Origin: Sphingomonas leidyi
GTDB taxonomy: Bacteria > Pseudomonadota > Alphaproteobacteria > Sphingomonadales > Sphingomonadaceae
Direction of reading: 5' to 3'
Assembly: GCF_011761945.1 (NCBI RefSeq)
Contig: NZ_JAASQV010000007.1
Span: 62,001-126,000, forward strand
DNA length: 64,000 nt
Position 1 is the first letter of the stretch; each line of letters opens with the position of its first letter. This document shows, in pieces, positions 41,896 through 49,359 of this stretch. A program made the translations under genes and the position numbers. The notes below the pieces were generated by a model. The model made no database searches. It saw only the letters and a program-made list of their open reading frames with translations, and had not been told where the DNA came from.

Positions 41896-43203
41896 ATGCT
41901 TCGATACCTTCTTCTCGCAACTGCGATGAGCTTCTCCACGCCCTCCGCCGCCGATCCGGTGCACGACGCGACCAGGGCCGCGCTGCCCCAGCTCATGGAA
42001 TTCTATCGCGACTTCCACGCCAATCCCGAACTCAGCCTCCACGAAGTGAAGACCGCCGCCAAGCTCGCCGAGGAAGCGCGCAAGGCCGGCTTCAAGGTCA
42101 CCGAGAAAGTGGGCGGCACCGGCGTGGTCGCGGTGCTCGAGAACGGCGCCGGCCCGGTCGTGCTGATCCGTGCCGACATGGACGGCCTGCCCGTCACCGA
42201 AGCCACCGGCCTGCCCTTCGCCTCCAAGGTGCGCACCACCAACGACGAAGGGATCGAGACCGGCGTGATGCACGCCTGCGGCCATGACACGCACATGGCG
42301 AGCTGGATCGGCACGCTGCGCAACCTCGCCGCGATGAAGGCGAAGTGGCACGGCACCGTCGTCATGATCGCCCAGCCCGCCGAGGAGCGCGGAATGGGCG
42401 CCCGGGCGATGATCGACGACGGGCTGTTCACGCGCTTCCCCAAGCCCCAGTTCGCGCTCGCCTTCCACGACAGCGCCAGCCAGCCCGCCGGCCAGATCGG
42501 CGTGACGCCGGGCTATGCCCTGGCGAACGTGGACTCGGTCGACGTGCTGGTGAAGGGCGTCGGCGGCCATGGCGCCTATCCGCAGACCACCCGCGACCCG
42601 ATCGTCCTCGCCGCGCGCATCGTCACGTCGCTCCAGACCCTGGTCAGCCGCGAAGTCGATCCGCAGGAAGCCGCGGTCGTCACCGTCGGCATGATCAAGG
42701 GCGGCTCGACGCACAACATCATCGGCAGCGACGTCACGATGCTGCTTACCGTGCGCAGCTTCAAGCCCGAGGTCCGCAAGCTGCTGCTCGACGGCATCGC
42801 CCGGATCGCGAAGGGCGAGGCGATCGCCGCCGGCGTGCCCGAGGATCGCATGCCCGAGGTCAAGGTCCGCGACAATTTCACGCCCGCCACCTTCAACACC
42901 CAGCCGCTCTCGGACCGGATGAAGTCCCTGTGGACGGCGCGCTTCGGCAAGGACCGGGTGGCCGAGACCCGCGCGGTGATGGGCGGCGAGGATTTCAGCC
43001 GCTACTGGCTGGCCGACCAGTCGATCCAGAGCCTGATCTTCTGGGTGGGCGGCGTGCCGGCGGACAAATGGGCCGCGTCCGACAATGGCAGGAAGCCGCT
43101 TCCCTCGCTTCACAGTGCCTATTGGGCGCCCGACGCCGAAGCGGTGATCGGCACCGCGACCGAGGCGATGACCGCGGCGGCGCTGGATATCCTGAAGAAA
43201 TAG
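41896..43203 (+). CDS. M20 family amidohydrolase (hippurate-hydrolase type), exported
   Basis: A 435-residue metal-dependent amidohydrolase with signal peptide MLRYLLLATAMSFSTPSAA. The motifs are RDFHANPELSLHE, VLIRADMDGLPV, HACGHDTHMAS and AEERGMGARAM, with the last ligand H in LHSAYWAP. Relatives remove acyl groups from amino acids (hippurate or N-acyl-amino acids). Export suggests it works on extracellular or periplasmic amides. It is closely followed by a small membrane protein. Confidence 0.9.
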   Translation: MLRYLLLATAMSFSTPSAADPVHDATRAALPQLMEFYRDFHANPELSLHEVKTAAKLAEEARKAGFKVTEKVGGTGVVAVLENGAGPVVLIRADMDGLPVTEATGLPFASKVRTTNDEGIETGVMHACGHDTHMASWIGTLRNLAAMKAKWHGTVVMIAQPAEERGMGARAMIDDGLFTRFPKPQFALAFHDSASQPAGQIGVTPGYALANVDSVDVLVKGVGGHGAYPQTTRDPIVLAARIVTSLQTLVSREVDPQEAAVVTVGMIKGGSTHNIIGSDVTMLLTVRSFKPEVRKLLLDGIARIAKGEAIAAGVPEDRMPEVKVRDNFTPATFNTQPLSDRMKSLWTARFGKDRVAETRAVMGGEDFSRYWLADQSIQSLIFWVGGVPADKWAASDNGRKPLPSLHSAYWAPDAEAVIGTATEAMTAAALDILKK

Positions 43204-43217
43204 GCCTGCTTGCCGCC

Positions 43218-43667
43218 ATGACCGATCCGAGCATGCGCGACCCGGCGCATCCGCGCCGCCTGCCCGCATTTCTGAGCGCCGCGCTGACCGGCGCCTATGC
43301 GGGCATTGCGCTTCAGTGCTTGCTCGCCTGGTCGTCGGAGCCGGATGGCCTCGACTGGTCGGATGCAGGGGCGATGGTCCCGATCGTCGCGATCTACGGG
43401 CTGATCGCGCTTCCCTTCGTGGCACTGGGCCTGTTCGTCTTCGGCATTCCCGCGGCCCGCCTGCTCCGCCGCTGGCGCGACCGCCCCTGGATGGGGCTGG
43501 TCGCGGCGGTGTGCGGCGCCCTGGCCGGCAAACTCGCCTATCATGCGATCGATCGCCTGCTGTTCTTCGGCGCCTATCGGCCATGGACGATCGAGCGTGT
43601 CGATCTTGGCCTTTGCTACGGGGTGCCGGCGGGTCTTGCCTGGTGGTGGTTCAACCGCCGCGATTGA
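43218..43667 (+). CDS. Small membrane protein of unknown function
   Basis: A 149-residue protein with four predicted hydrophobic helices (FLSAALTGAYAGIALQCLLAW, MVPIVAIYGLIALPFVALGL, WMGLVAAVCGALAGKLAY, YGVPAGLAWWWF). It starts 14 bases after the M20 gene, so it is probably in that operon. No family is recognised. Confidence 0.65.
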   Translation: MTDPSMRDPAHPRRLPAFLSAALTGAYAGIALQCLLAWSSEPDGLDWSDAGAMVPIVAIYGLIALPFVALGLFVFGIPAARLLRRWRDRPWMGLVAAVCGALAGKLAYHAIDRLLFFGAYRPWTIERVDLGLCYGVPAGLAWWWFNRRD

Positions 43668-43841
43668 GCGGCCGGCATGCAATGCCGGCGGTGCGTGCGC
43701 GATGGAGGAGGAGAGCGGGGAAGCCGGCGCTTCGCCACGGCCTCTTCCCACTATCATTGTCTAACGCGGAACCGGGCTTGCGGCAAGCCGGGGCCCTTGT
43801 TCCATGAAGCCGCCCTCGATTCGCAACTGAGGGAACGGCAC

Positions 43842-44228
43842 ATGATCTATTATCACGGCACCCGCGCGGACCTGGGCCATGGCGACCTGATCGCCATCGG
43901 CCATGCCTCCAACTATGGCGCTCGGAAGCAGGCGAGCTGGGTCTATCTGACCGGCACGCTCGAAGCGGCGATCTGGGGCGCCGAGCTCGCCCGGGGCACG
44001 GGTCGCGCGCGGATCTACATCGTCGAGCCGACCGGCGGGGTCGTCGACGATCCCAACCTCACCGATCAGAAATTCCCCGGCAACCCGACGCTCTCCTACC
44101 GCTCGCGCGCGCCGCTCCGCGTGGTCGGCGAAGTCGCCGAATGGCAGGGCCATTCCCCGGAGCAGCTGCAGCACATGAAGGCGGCGATCGAACGCCTCGA
44201 GACCCTGGGCATCGAGGCCATCGACTGA
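43842..44228 (+). CDS. arr: NAD-dependent rifampicin ADP-ribosyltransferase
   Basis: A 128-residue Arr enzyme that transfers ADP-ribose from NAD to rifamycins and inactivates them. YYHGTRADLGHGDLI near the N-terminus carries the conserved H and G of the NAD site. VYLTGTLEAAIWGAELA and IYIVEPTGGVVDDPN follow, and the D of NLTDQKFPGNPTLSYRS is the conserved catalytic-site aspartate region. Length fits small environmental Arr proteins. No mobile element is near, so it looks like an intrinsic chromosomal gene. GAGGGAAC is a good ribosome binding site. Confidence 0.92.
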   Translation: MIYYHGTRADLGHGDLIAIGHASNYGARKQASWVYLTGTLEAAIWGAELARGTGRARIYIVEPTGGVVDDPNLTDQKFPGNPTLSYRSRAPLRVVGEVAEWQGHSPEQLQHMKAAIERLETLGIEAID

Positions 44229-44267
44229 GCTCCGCGCGCCGCGCCCGGCCATGCGCCGGGTGCGGCG

Positions 44268-45203
44268 TCAGCGGCACTCCACGGTGAAGTGCGCCAGCGC
44301 GTGCACCGGCGCCAGCCGGGCGCGGATCGCATCCGCATCGACGCCCACCACGCTCACGATCGCCGCCCGCGCCTCGGGGCCCACGCGCCACACGTGCAGG
44401 TCGACGATCCGGGCATCGCCCCCGGCCTCGACCAGCGCGCGCACTTCCATGGCAACGGAATCGTCGGTCCGGTCGAGCAGCACCGCGGCGGTGTCGCGCA
44501 TCAGCGTCCACGACCAGCGCGCGATCACCACCGCGCCGACGATCCCCATCGCCGGATCCATCCACGCCCAGCCGAGATAGCGCCCGGCCAGCAGCGCCGC
44601 GATCGCCAGCACCGAAGTCAGCGCATCGGCGAGGACGTGCATATAGGCCGAGCGCAGATTGTTGTCGTGGCCGCGATGGGGATGGTCATGGTCGTGCCCA
44701 TGATCATGGTCGTGGCCATGCCGATGGGCATGGCCGTGATGATGCCCGCCCGAGAGCAGCAGCGCGCTGGCAAGGTTCACCGCCAGCCCCAGCACCGCGA
44801 CGATCGTCGCTTCGCCGAACGCCACCCGGATCGGCTCGAACAGCCGCAGCACCGATTCCACGCCGATCCCCAGCGCGATCAGCCCGAGCACCATCGCCGA
44901 GGCGAAGCCGGCCAGGTCGCCCACCTTGCCCGTTCCGAAGCTATAGGCTGCGCTATGCGCATGCCGCCGCGCATAGGCATAGGCCGCAGCGGCAACGGCC
45001 AGGGCGCCGGCATGCGTCGCCATATGGAAGCCGTCGGCGAGCAGCGCCATCGATCCGGTCCAATAGCCCGCGGCGATCTCGCCCACCATCATCACCGCAG
45101 TGAGCCAGACCACCCACAAGGTCCGCCGCGCATTCGCGTCATGCGCGGCACCGAGGAAGACATGGTCGTGCGCCAACGCATCGATTTCGGGCAGGGTGGC
45201 CAT
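44268..45203 (-). CDS. dmeF: DmeF-type cation-diffusion-facilitator metal exporter
   Basis: A 311-residue CDF transporter with six helices. Metal-site residues appear as HMATHAG in helix 2 and HVLADALTS in helix 5. A histidine-rich loop at about 154-179 (HHHGHAHRHGHDHD and continuing) lies between helices 4 and 5. The N-terminal HDHVF also has histidines. DmeF proteins export cobalt and nickel; metal choice here is inferred from the adjoining RcnR/DmeR-type repressor. They are nine bases apart in one operon. Confidence 0.87.
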   Translation of the reverse strand: MATLPEIDALAHDHVFLGAAHDANARRTLWVVWLTAVMMVGEIAAGYWTGSMALLADGFHMATHAGALAVAAAAYAYARRHAHSAAYSFGTGKVGDLAGFASAMVLGLIALGIGVESVLRLFEPIRVAFGEATIVAVLGLAVNLASALLLSGGHHHGHAHRHGHDHDHGHDHDHPHRGHDNNLRSAYMHVLADALTSVLAIAALLAGRYLGWAWMDPAMGIVGAVVIARWSWTLMRDTAAVLLDRTDDSVAMEVRALVEAGGDARIVDLHVWRVGPEARAAIVSVVGVDADAIRARLAPVHALAHFTVECR

Positions 45204-45211
45204 GGGGGATC

Positions 45212-45487
45212 CTATTTGGCGTAGCGGCGGATCACCGCCAGCAGGTCTTCGGCCCCCTGGGCGCGCTCCGCATCGCTGAGGGCAGGATGCGCGACATGCG
45301 CCTGGAGATGGTCGGCGATGATTTCGTCGAGCAGCCCGTTCACTGCCCCGCGCACCGCCGCGACGAGCTGCAATATCTCGGCACAGCTCGAATCGCACTG
45401 CATCGCCCGCTCGACCGCGCCGACCTGCCCGCCGATCCGGCGGACCCGCGCCAGCAGCGCGTCGTTACCATGGGAGAGATGCGCCAT
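45212..45487 (-). CDS. RcnR/DmeR-type (CsoR family) metal-sensing repressor
   Basis: A 91-residue all-helical repressor of the CsoR/RcnR family. MAHLSHGNDALLARVRRIGG has the His residues at positions 3 and 6 and the RVRRI(G)GQ signature. C35 in MQCDSSCAEI and H in DHLQAHV complete a nickel/cobalt-type site. When metal binds, DNA is released and dmeF is expressed. The ATG at 45487 overlaps the operator. Formaldehyde-sensing FrmR is an alternative but less likely beside a CDF exporter. Confidence 0.85.
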   Translation of the reverse strand: MAHLSHGNDALLARVRRIGGQVGAVERAMQCDSSCAEILQLVAAVRGAVNGLLDEIIADHLQAHVAHPALSDAERAQGAEDLLAVIRRYAK

Positions 45488-45491
45488 ACCC

Positions 45492-45508
45492 ATACCCCCT
45501 ATGGGTAT
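45492..45508. promoter_or_regulatory. Operator of the metal repressor (ATACCC-N5-GGGTAT)
   Basis: ATACCC (45492-45497) and GGGTAT (45503-45508) flank CCTAT, four bases before the repressor start. G/C tracts flanked by AT inverted repeats are the usual DNA target of RcnR/CsoR proteins, so autoregulation of the repressor-exporter operon is likely. Confidence 0.7.
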
Positions 45509-45563
45509 ATTGGCCCGAAGTAAAGCATCCCGGTGCGGGGGAGGCAAAGGCGGGACCGCCAAA

Positions 45564-45983
45564 TTAGGAAGCGATGGCCATCCCCACCGGCGGCAGGAAA
45601 CATGCCACGGTGCTCGCCGGCAGCCGTGCCGGCTGGAGGGTGGCGGCGTCGAGGCAGCACCAGCGCGACTTGACTTCGGCCAGCGTCTCGGCGCCGCGGC
45701 GGATCACCGTGTCGTAGAACGCACTTTCGCGGCGCACGCTCTCCAGCACCACCGTCGCGACCAGCGCGTCGGCGAGGAAGGCGGGCTTGCGATAGGTGAT
45801 GTCGTGCCGCACGGCGACCCAGCGATGCGCCGCCACCGCTTCGGGCGGAGCCAGCCGTTCCCAATGATCGACCACCGCCGCCTGTACCCAGCGCAGGTAG
45901 ATCGCGTTGTTCACATGCCCCAGCGCGTCGATATCGTCCGCTTCGATCCGGATGGCATAATGGTGCGGGTTGCTCGGGTTCAT
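45564..45983 (-). CDS. 4HBT-type acyl-CoA thioesterase
   Basis: A 139-residue single hot-dog-fold thioesterase of the 4-hydroxybenzoyl-CoA thioesterase group. The sequence RIEADDIDALGHVNNAIYLRW contains the D-x-x-GHVNN active-site motif, and ITYRKPAFLADAL is the second conserved strand. It hydrolyses acyl-CoA to free acid. Its start overlaps the stop of the HEPN-like gene upstream by four bases (ATGA), so it is translated with that gene. The functional connection is not obvious. Confidence 0.85.
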   Translation of the reverse strand: MNPSNPHHYAIRIEADDIDALGHVNNAIYLRWVQAAVVDHWERLAPPEAVAAHRWVAVRHDITYRKPAFLADALVATVVLESVRRESAFYDTVIRRGAETLAEVKSRWCCLDAATLQPARLPASTVACFLPPVGMAIAS

Positions 45984-46528
45984 GATGTTCCGTTCGAGAT
46001 GCCGCGCGCCTCGGCGAGCAGGCGGTCGGCGATATCGCGATAGAAGAGGCAGACCTCGGAGAGATCGGTGGGCGAAATGGCCAGCTCCGCGCCGACGGGC
46101 ACGCGCCGCAGGGCGCCGCCTTCGCCGTGCCAGCCCGTGGTCATCGCCGCTTCGCCGCGGCGGTCGCCGCGCCGTACCGTGCCCGCGCAGTGGAACAGGC
46201 AATTGCGCGAGCGCCCCAGCGCCATCAGTCGCGCATGGTCCGGATCGGGCACGCGGAGCGCGCGGCGCAGCCGGGCGAGCTTGTTCGCGGTGTTGCGTTC
46301 GCCCCTGGGCATGGCAATGCCGCGGCAGCGCGCCGCCTCGCCGACCAGCAGGTTGAGGAAACAATCGAGTTCGCGCAGCCCGTTGCCGATCACCTTGGCC
46401 CGGTGGCGCCCCTCGATCGCGCGCGGCGCCGCGCCGGGGCCGCCCAGGCCGAGCGCCAGGAAATGCGAGCCCCGCCGCAGCGTCGCATGTGCGCGGATCA
46501 GTTCGGGGGGTGGTGACGATGACGGCAT
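45980..46528 (-). CDS. Unknown alpha-helical protein with HEPN-like RNCLFH motif
   Basis: A 182-residue protein that I cannot place in a named family. Residues 40-115 look helical: ELDCFLNLLVGEAARCRG, then RNTANKLARLRRALR, then LMALGRSRNCLFH. R108-N109-x3-H113 fits the R-polar-x3-H active site of HEPN ribonucleases, and it follows a helix, as in that fold. The C-terminal half includes SEVCLFYRDIADRLLAEA. It is 18 bases after a gene for an MbcA/ParS-type antitoxin domain, so it may be the matching toxin. Assignment is by motif and context only. Confidence 0.5.
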   Translation of the reverse strand: MPSSSPPPELIRAHATLRRGSHFLALGLGGPGAAPRAIEGRHRAKVIGNGLRELDCFLNLLVGEAARCRGIAMPRGERNTANKLARLRRALRVPDPDHARLMALGRSRNCLFHCAGTVRRGDRRGEAAMTTGWHGEGGALRRVPVGAELAISPTDLSEVCLFYRDIADRLLAEARGISNGTS

Positions 46529-46546
46529 CGCGCGCCGCCCCGTGCC

Positions 46547-46840
46547 TCACTGCGCCCTGCGGCGCGCGGCGATCGCCTGCTCGACGGCGACCAGCCCCTC
46601 GGCGCTCGCAATGGCGAGGTCGAGCGGGCGCCCGCCCAGCGCGTCGTCATGTCCGTTGAGAAAGGCAGTGGCGCCGTCGCGCCCCAGCGCCTCGAACGCG
46701 ATTCGCGCAACGCGACCCTGACGCTCCACGCTCTCGGGCGAGAGCCGCGCTTCGGCGAACTTGCGCCGGAAACCATTGGTCCGCAACGGCTTGGCCGCAT
46801 CTTCTCCGGCCGGATCCTTTGGCGGCGTGTCGAGGTCCAA
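46547..46840 (-). CDS. Antitoxin Xre/MbcA/ParS-type toxin-binding domain (DUF2384) protein
   Basis: A 97-residue protein whose C-terminal half carries the MbcA/ParS toxin-binding pattern: AFEALGRDGATAFLNGHDDA, then LGGRPLDLAIASAEGLVAVE. The LGGRPLDLA segment is diagnostic. The N-terminal 45 residues are polar and helical, and would bind DNA or dimerise. In known systems the partner is a RES-domain toxin; here the neighbour is instead the HEPN-like protein. The start is a TTG at 46840 with GGGAG eight bases upstream. No in-frame ATG exists, which may have caused it to be missed elsewhere. Confidence 0.72.
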   Translation of the reverse strand: MDLDTPPKDPAGEDAAKPLRTNGFRRKFAEARLSPESVERQGRVARIAFEALGRDGATAFLNGHDDALGGRPLDLAIASAEGLVAVEQAIAARRRAQ

Positions 46841-46994
46841 TGCGCGGCTCCCATTGCGTAAGCGGGAGCACGGAGGTCTCTCAGTCGCTGGCGCCTACGA
46901 ACGGAACTGCCAGCGATGGCACAGCCTAGCGAGTCGCCGGCGTGAAAGCCACCCGCCATGGCGCGGATCAGGCCGACCGGCCATCCGGATGTCA

Positions 46995-47038
46995 GATCAA
47001 TTAGTATTGACTAATGCATTAGCATATACTAATTGATC
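46995..47038. promoter_or_regulatory. Nested 44-bp operator of the ArsR-type gene
   Basis: GATCAATTAGTAT (46995-47007) and ATACTAATTGATC (47026-47038) are exact reverse complements. The palindrome CTAATGCATTAG (47011-47022) shares the same centre. The block can also be read as two 16-bp sites with ATTAGT-ACTAAT-type arms, at 47000-47015 and 47018-47033. It ends three bases before the ArsR start and is the most AT-rich stretch in the region, so it probably holds both promoter and repressor sites. Confidence 0.82.
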
Positions 47039-47041
47039 TTC

Positions 47042-47371
47042 ATGCTCCAGGCAGCCCCCCTCGACACCGTGATGCGCGCCCTTGCCGACCCCACCCGGCG
47101 GTCGGTGTTCGAGCGGATCGTGCGCAGCGACCAGATCAGCGTCGCCGAGCTCACGCGCGGCAGCGGCGTCACCCAGGGAGCGATCTCGCAACATCTGAAA
47201 TCGCTGAAACAGGCCGGGCTCGTCGCCGAACGGCCGCAGGGGCGCCAGGTCTTCTACAGCGCGCGGCCCGACGGCCTCGATCCGCTGTTCGACTGGATGC
47301 GCCACTACGACCTGTTCTGGCGCGATCGCTTCTCCGACCTCCGCAGCCTGCTCAAGGAAATCGACCCATGA
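47042..47371 (+). CDS. ArsR-family winged-helix regulator
   Basis: A 109-residue helix-turn-helix regulator. MRALADPTRRSVFERIVRSD, then ISVAELTRGSGVTQGAISQH and LKSLKQAGLVAERPQGRQVF, form the winged helix. No cysteine metal site is visible, as in the subgroup that travels with SRPBCC proteins. Its stop overlaps the SRPBCC start (ATGA). It presumably represses its own operon through the 44-bp palindrome. Confidence 0.9.
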   Translation: MLQAAPLDTVMRALADPTRRSVFERIVRSDQISVAELTRGSGVTQGAISQHLKSLKQAGLVAERPQGRQVFYSARPDGLDPLFDWMRHYDLFWRDRFSDLRSLLKEIDP

Positions 47372-47838
47372 CCGAAACCGATGCCGCCACCCGGCAGATC
47401 CTCGTCGAGGAACTGCTTCCCCACGCTCCGGAGCTGATCTGGAAGGCATTGACCAGCGGCGCGCTGATGGGGCGCTGGCTGATGGAGCCCAGGGGCTTCG
47501 AGCCGGTGGTGGGCAACCGCTTCACCTATCAGACCACGCCCGCCGGCGAATGGGACGGCACGATCCGGTGCGAAGTGCTCACCGTCGTCCCCAACACGCG
47601 CTTCGCCTATAGCTGGGTCGGCGGCCATGCCGCGAACGCGGGCTATGGCTCGCGGCTCGACACCGTGGTCACCTTCGATCTCGCGGCGGTGGCCGGCGGC
47701 ACGCTGCTGCAGCTCACCCATTCGGGCTTCGAGCTGCCGCGCAACGAGACTGCCTTCACCAATATGCACCGCGGCTGGGAAAACGTGGTGAAGCGGGTCG
47801 GCACCGTCGCGGCCGAGGCCGAGGCCGAGGCCGACTGA
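47368..47838 (+). CDS. SRPBCC/AHSA1-domain protein
   Basis: A 156-residue protein of the START-like (Bet v 1) fold, AHSA1 subgroup. ILVEELLPHAPELIWKALTS, then LMGRWLMEPRGFEPVVGNRF, and TVVTFDLAAVAGGTLLQLTH are typical. The fold has a deep hydrophobic cavity; the ligand is unknown. The C-terminus ends in AEAEAEAD. It is translationally coupled to the ArsR gene and followed 25 bases later by the GFA gene. Confidence 0.88.
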   Translation: MTETDAATRQILVEELLPHAPELIWKALTSGALMGRWLMEPRGFEPVVGNRFTYQTTPAGEWDGTIRCEVLTVVPNTRFAYSWVGGHAANAGYGSRLDTVVTFDLAAVAGGTLLQLTHSGFELPRNETAFTNMHRGWENVVKRVGTVAAEAEAEAD

Positions 47839-47863
47839 ACCACGATCCAGCAAGGAGCGGACG

Positions 47864-48307
47864 ATGCCCGGAAGCCTGCCCTATACCGGCCGCTGCGCCT
47901 GCGGCGCGATCGGCTATGAAGTCATCGGCGAGCCAGTCGACATGAACCATTGCCAGTGCCGCCAGTGCCAGCTTGCCAGCGGCACCGGCCACAGCTCGCA
48001 CCTCACTTTCTTCGGCGCCGATGTCCGCACCACCGGCACGCCGAGCCACTGGGAAACCACGGGCGAGCAGGGCACGCGCAAGAGCCGGGCCTTTTGCGGC
48101 ACCTGCGGCGCCCCGGTCTTCATGACCTTCCCCGACATTCCCGAGCTGTTCATCGTCAGCCCCGCCACGCTCGATGCGCCCGAGCGCTTCGTGCCCGGCG
48201 TCGCGCTGTGGACGGTGGCGGCACAGCCCTGGGACTATCTCGACCCGGCGCTGCAGCGCTTCGAGAAACTCCCCGCCACGGCCCGGACCGAGCAGGGCTG
48301 GGAATAG
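47864..48307 (+). CDS. GFA-family zinc protein
   Basis: A 147-residue protein of the glutathione-dependent formaldehyde-activating (GFA/CENP-V) fold. Zinc-binding cysteines are in GRCACGAIGYEV, HCQCRQCQLASG and FCGTCGAPVF. The ASGTGHSSHL segment follows the second motif, as usual. Most members do not have a demonstrated role in formaldehyde metabolism. It is the third gene of the ArsR-SRPBCC-GFA operon. Confidence 0.9.
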   Translation: MPGSLPYTGRCACGAIGYEVIGEPVDMNHCQCRQCQLASGTGHSSHLTFFGADVRTTGTPSHWETTGEQGTRKSRAFCGTCGAPVFMTFPDIPELFIVSPATLDAPERFVPGVALWTVAAQPWDYLDPALQRFEKLPATARTEQGWE

Positions 48308-48396
48308 CGCGACCATGCGGGCCACGTCGCCCGCCGGCGCGCAACCCGCCCACCCCACTGGCGCCCGGCATTAGCTGAACTTATGCTCGGCGCCCG

Positions 48397-49311
48397 ATGG
48401 TCCGCCCCCACCTCCCCCTCAATGCCCTGCGCGCCTTCGAGGCATCGGCACGGCATCTGAGCTTCACCCGCGCCGCGATCGAGCTGTGCGTGACGCAAGC
48501 CGCGATCAGCCACCAGGTGAAGGGCCTGGAGCAGCGCCTGGGCACCCAGCTCTTCCGCCGCCTGCCGCGCGGGCTCGCGCTCACCGACGAAGGGCTGGCG
48601 CTGCTCCCCGCGCTGGGGGACAGCTTCGATCGCATCGCCGAGCTGGTCGAGAGCATCGCCAGCGGCACTGCCGCACAGCTGCTCTCGGTGGCCGCGGTGG
48701 GCACCTTCGCCACCGGCTGGCTGTTTCCCCGGCTCCCCGCCTTCCACGCCGCGCATCCGCGCATCGACCTGCGCCTGTTCACCAACAACAACCGCGTCGA
48801 CCTGGCGGGCGAAGGGCTCGACTACGCCATTCGCTTCGGCGCCGGCGCCTGGCACGGCACCGAAGCGGTGCCGCTGGTAGAGACGCCGCTCACGCCGCTC
48901 TGCGCCCCCGAACTAGCCGCGCGCCTCGCCGCCCCCGCCGATCTGCTCGCCCTGCCGCTGCTGCGCTCCTACCGCGCCGACGAATGGCCGCGCTGGCTCG
49001 CCCAGGCCGGCATCGCGCCGCCGCCCCTGCGCGGCCCGGTGTTCGACAGTTCGCTGGCAATGGCCGAAGCGGCGATCCTGGGCATGGGCGTCGCGCTCGC
49101 CCCGCCGGCGATGCTTTCCCGCCATCTGGACGAAGGCCGGCTCGTCCGCCCCTTCGCGCTCGAAGTCTCGACCGGACGCTACTGGCTCACCTGGCTCCAG
49201 TCGCGCACGCCGGGGCCCGCGATGATCGCGTTCCGGGAATGGATCGTCGCGGAGGCATGCGCGCCCGATCCCGGCATCGCCACGAACCGCGCCATGGCCC
49301 ATACCGGTTGA
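48397..49311 (+). CDS. ampR: AmpR-like LysR-family regulator
   Basis: A 304-residue LysR regulator closely resembling AmpR: LPLNALRAFEASARHLSFTR at the start, FTNNNRVDLAGEGLDYAIRF in the effector domain, then GAGAWHGTEAV, LCAPELAA and LPLLRSYRADEWPRW. AmpR senses cell-wall muropeptides and switches on a beta-lactamase gene, which is normally divergent from it. Here the upstream neighbour is a GFA gene on the same strand, and no beta-lactamase is visible in the window. It may act on a distant gene. GcvA is the closest alternative but lacks the NNRVD and SYR-DEW features. Confidence 0.78.
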   Translation: MVRPHLPLNALRAFEASARHLSFTRAAIELCVTQAAISHQVKGLEQRLGTQLFRRLPRGLALTDEGLALLPALGDSFDRIAELVESIASGTAAQLLSVAAVGTFATGWLFPRLPAFHAAHPRIDLRLFTNNNRVDLAGEGLDYAIRFGAGAWHGTEAVPLVETPLTPLCAPELAARLAAPADLLALPLLRSYRADEWPRWLAQAGIAPPPLRGPVFDSSLAMAEAAILGMGVALAPPAMLSRHLDEGRLVRPFALEVSTGRYWLTWLQSRTPGPAMIAFREWIVAEACAPDPGIATNRAMAHTG

Positions 49312-49359
49312 GGCAGGGCGCCCGATCTGGGATAAGCGGCGCATCGAAGGAGGCTCGTC

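Noticed and set aside
44750..44805. CRISPR or tandem DNA repeat at the CAT/CCATG-rich stretch in the metal exporter
   Set aside because: It is the coding of the histidine-rich loop (CAC/CAT codons), not a repeat array; no CRISPR array exists in the window.
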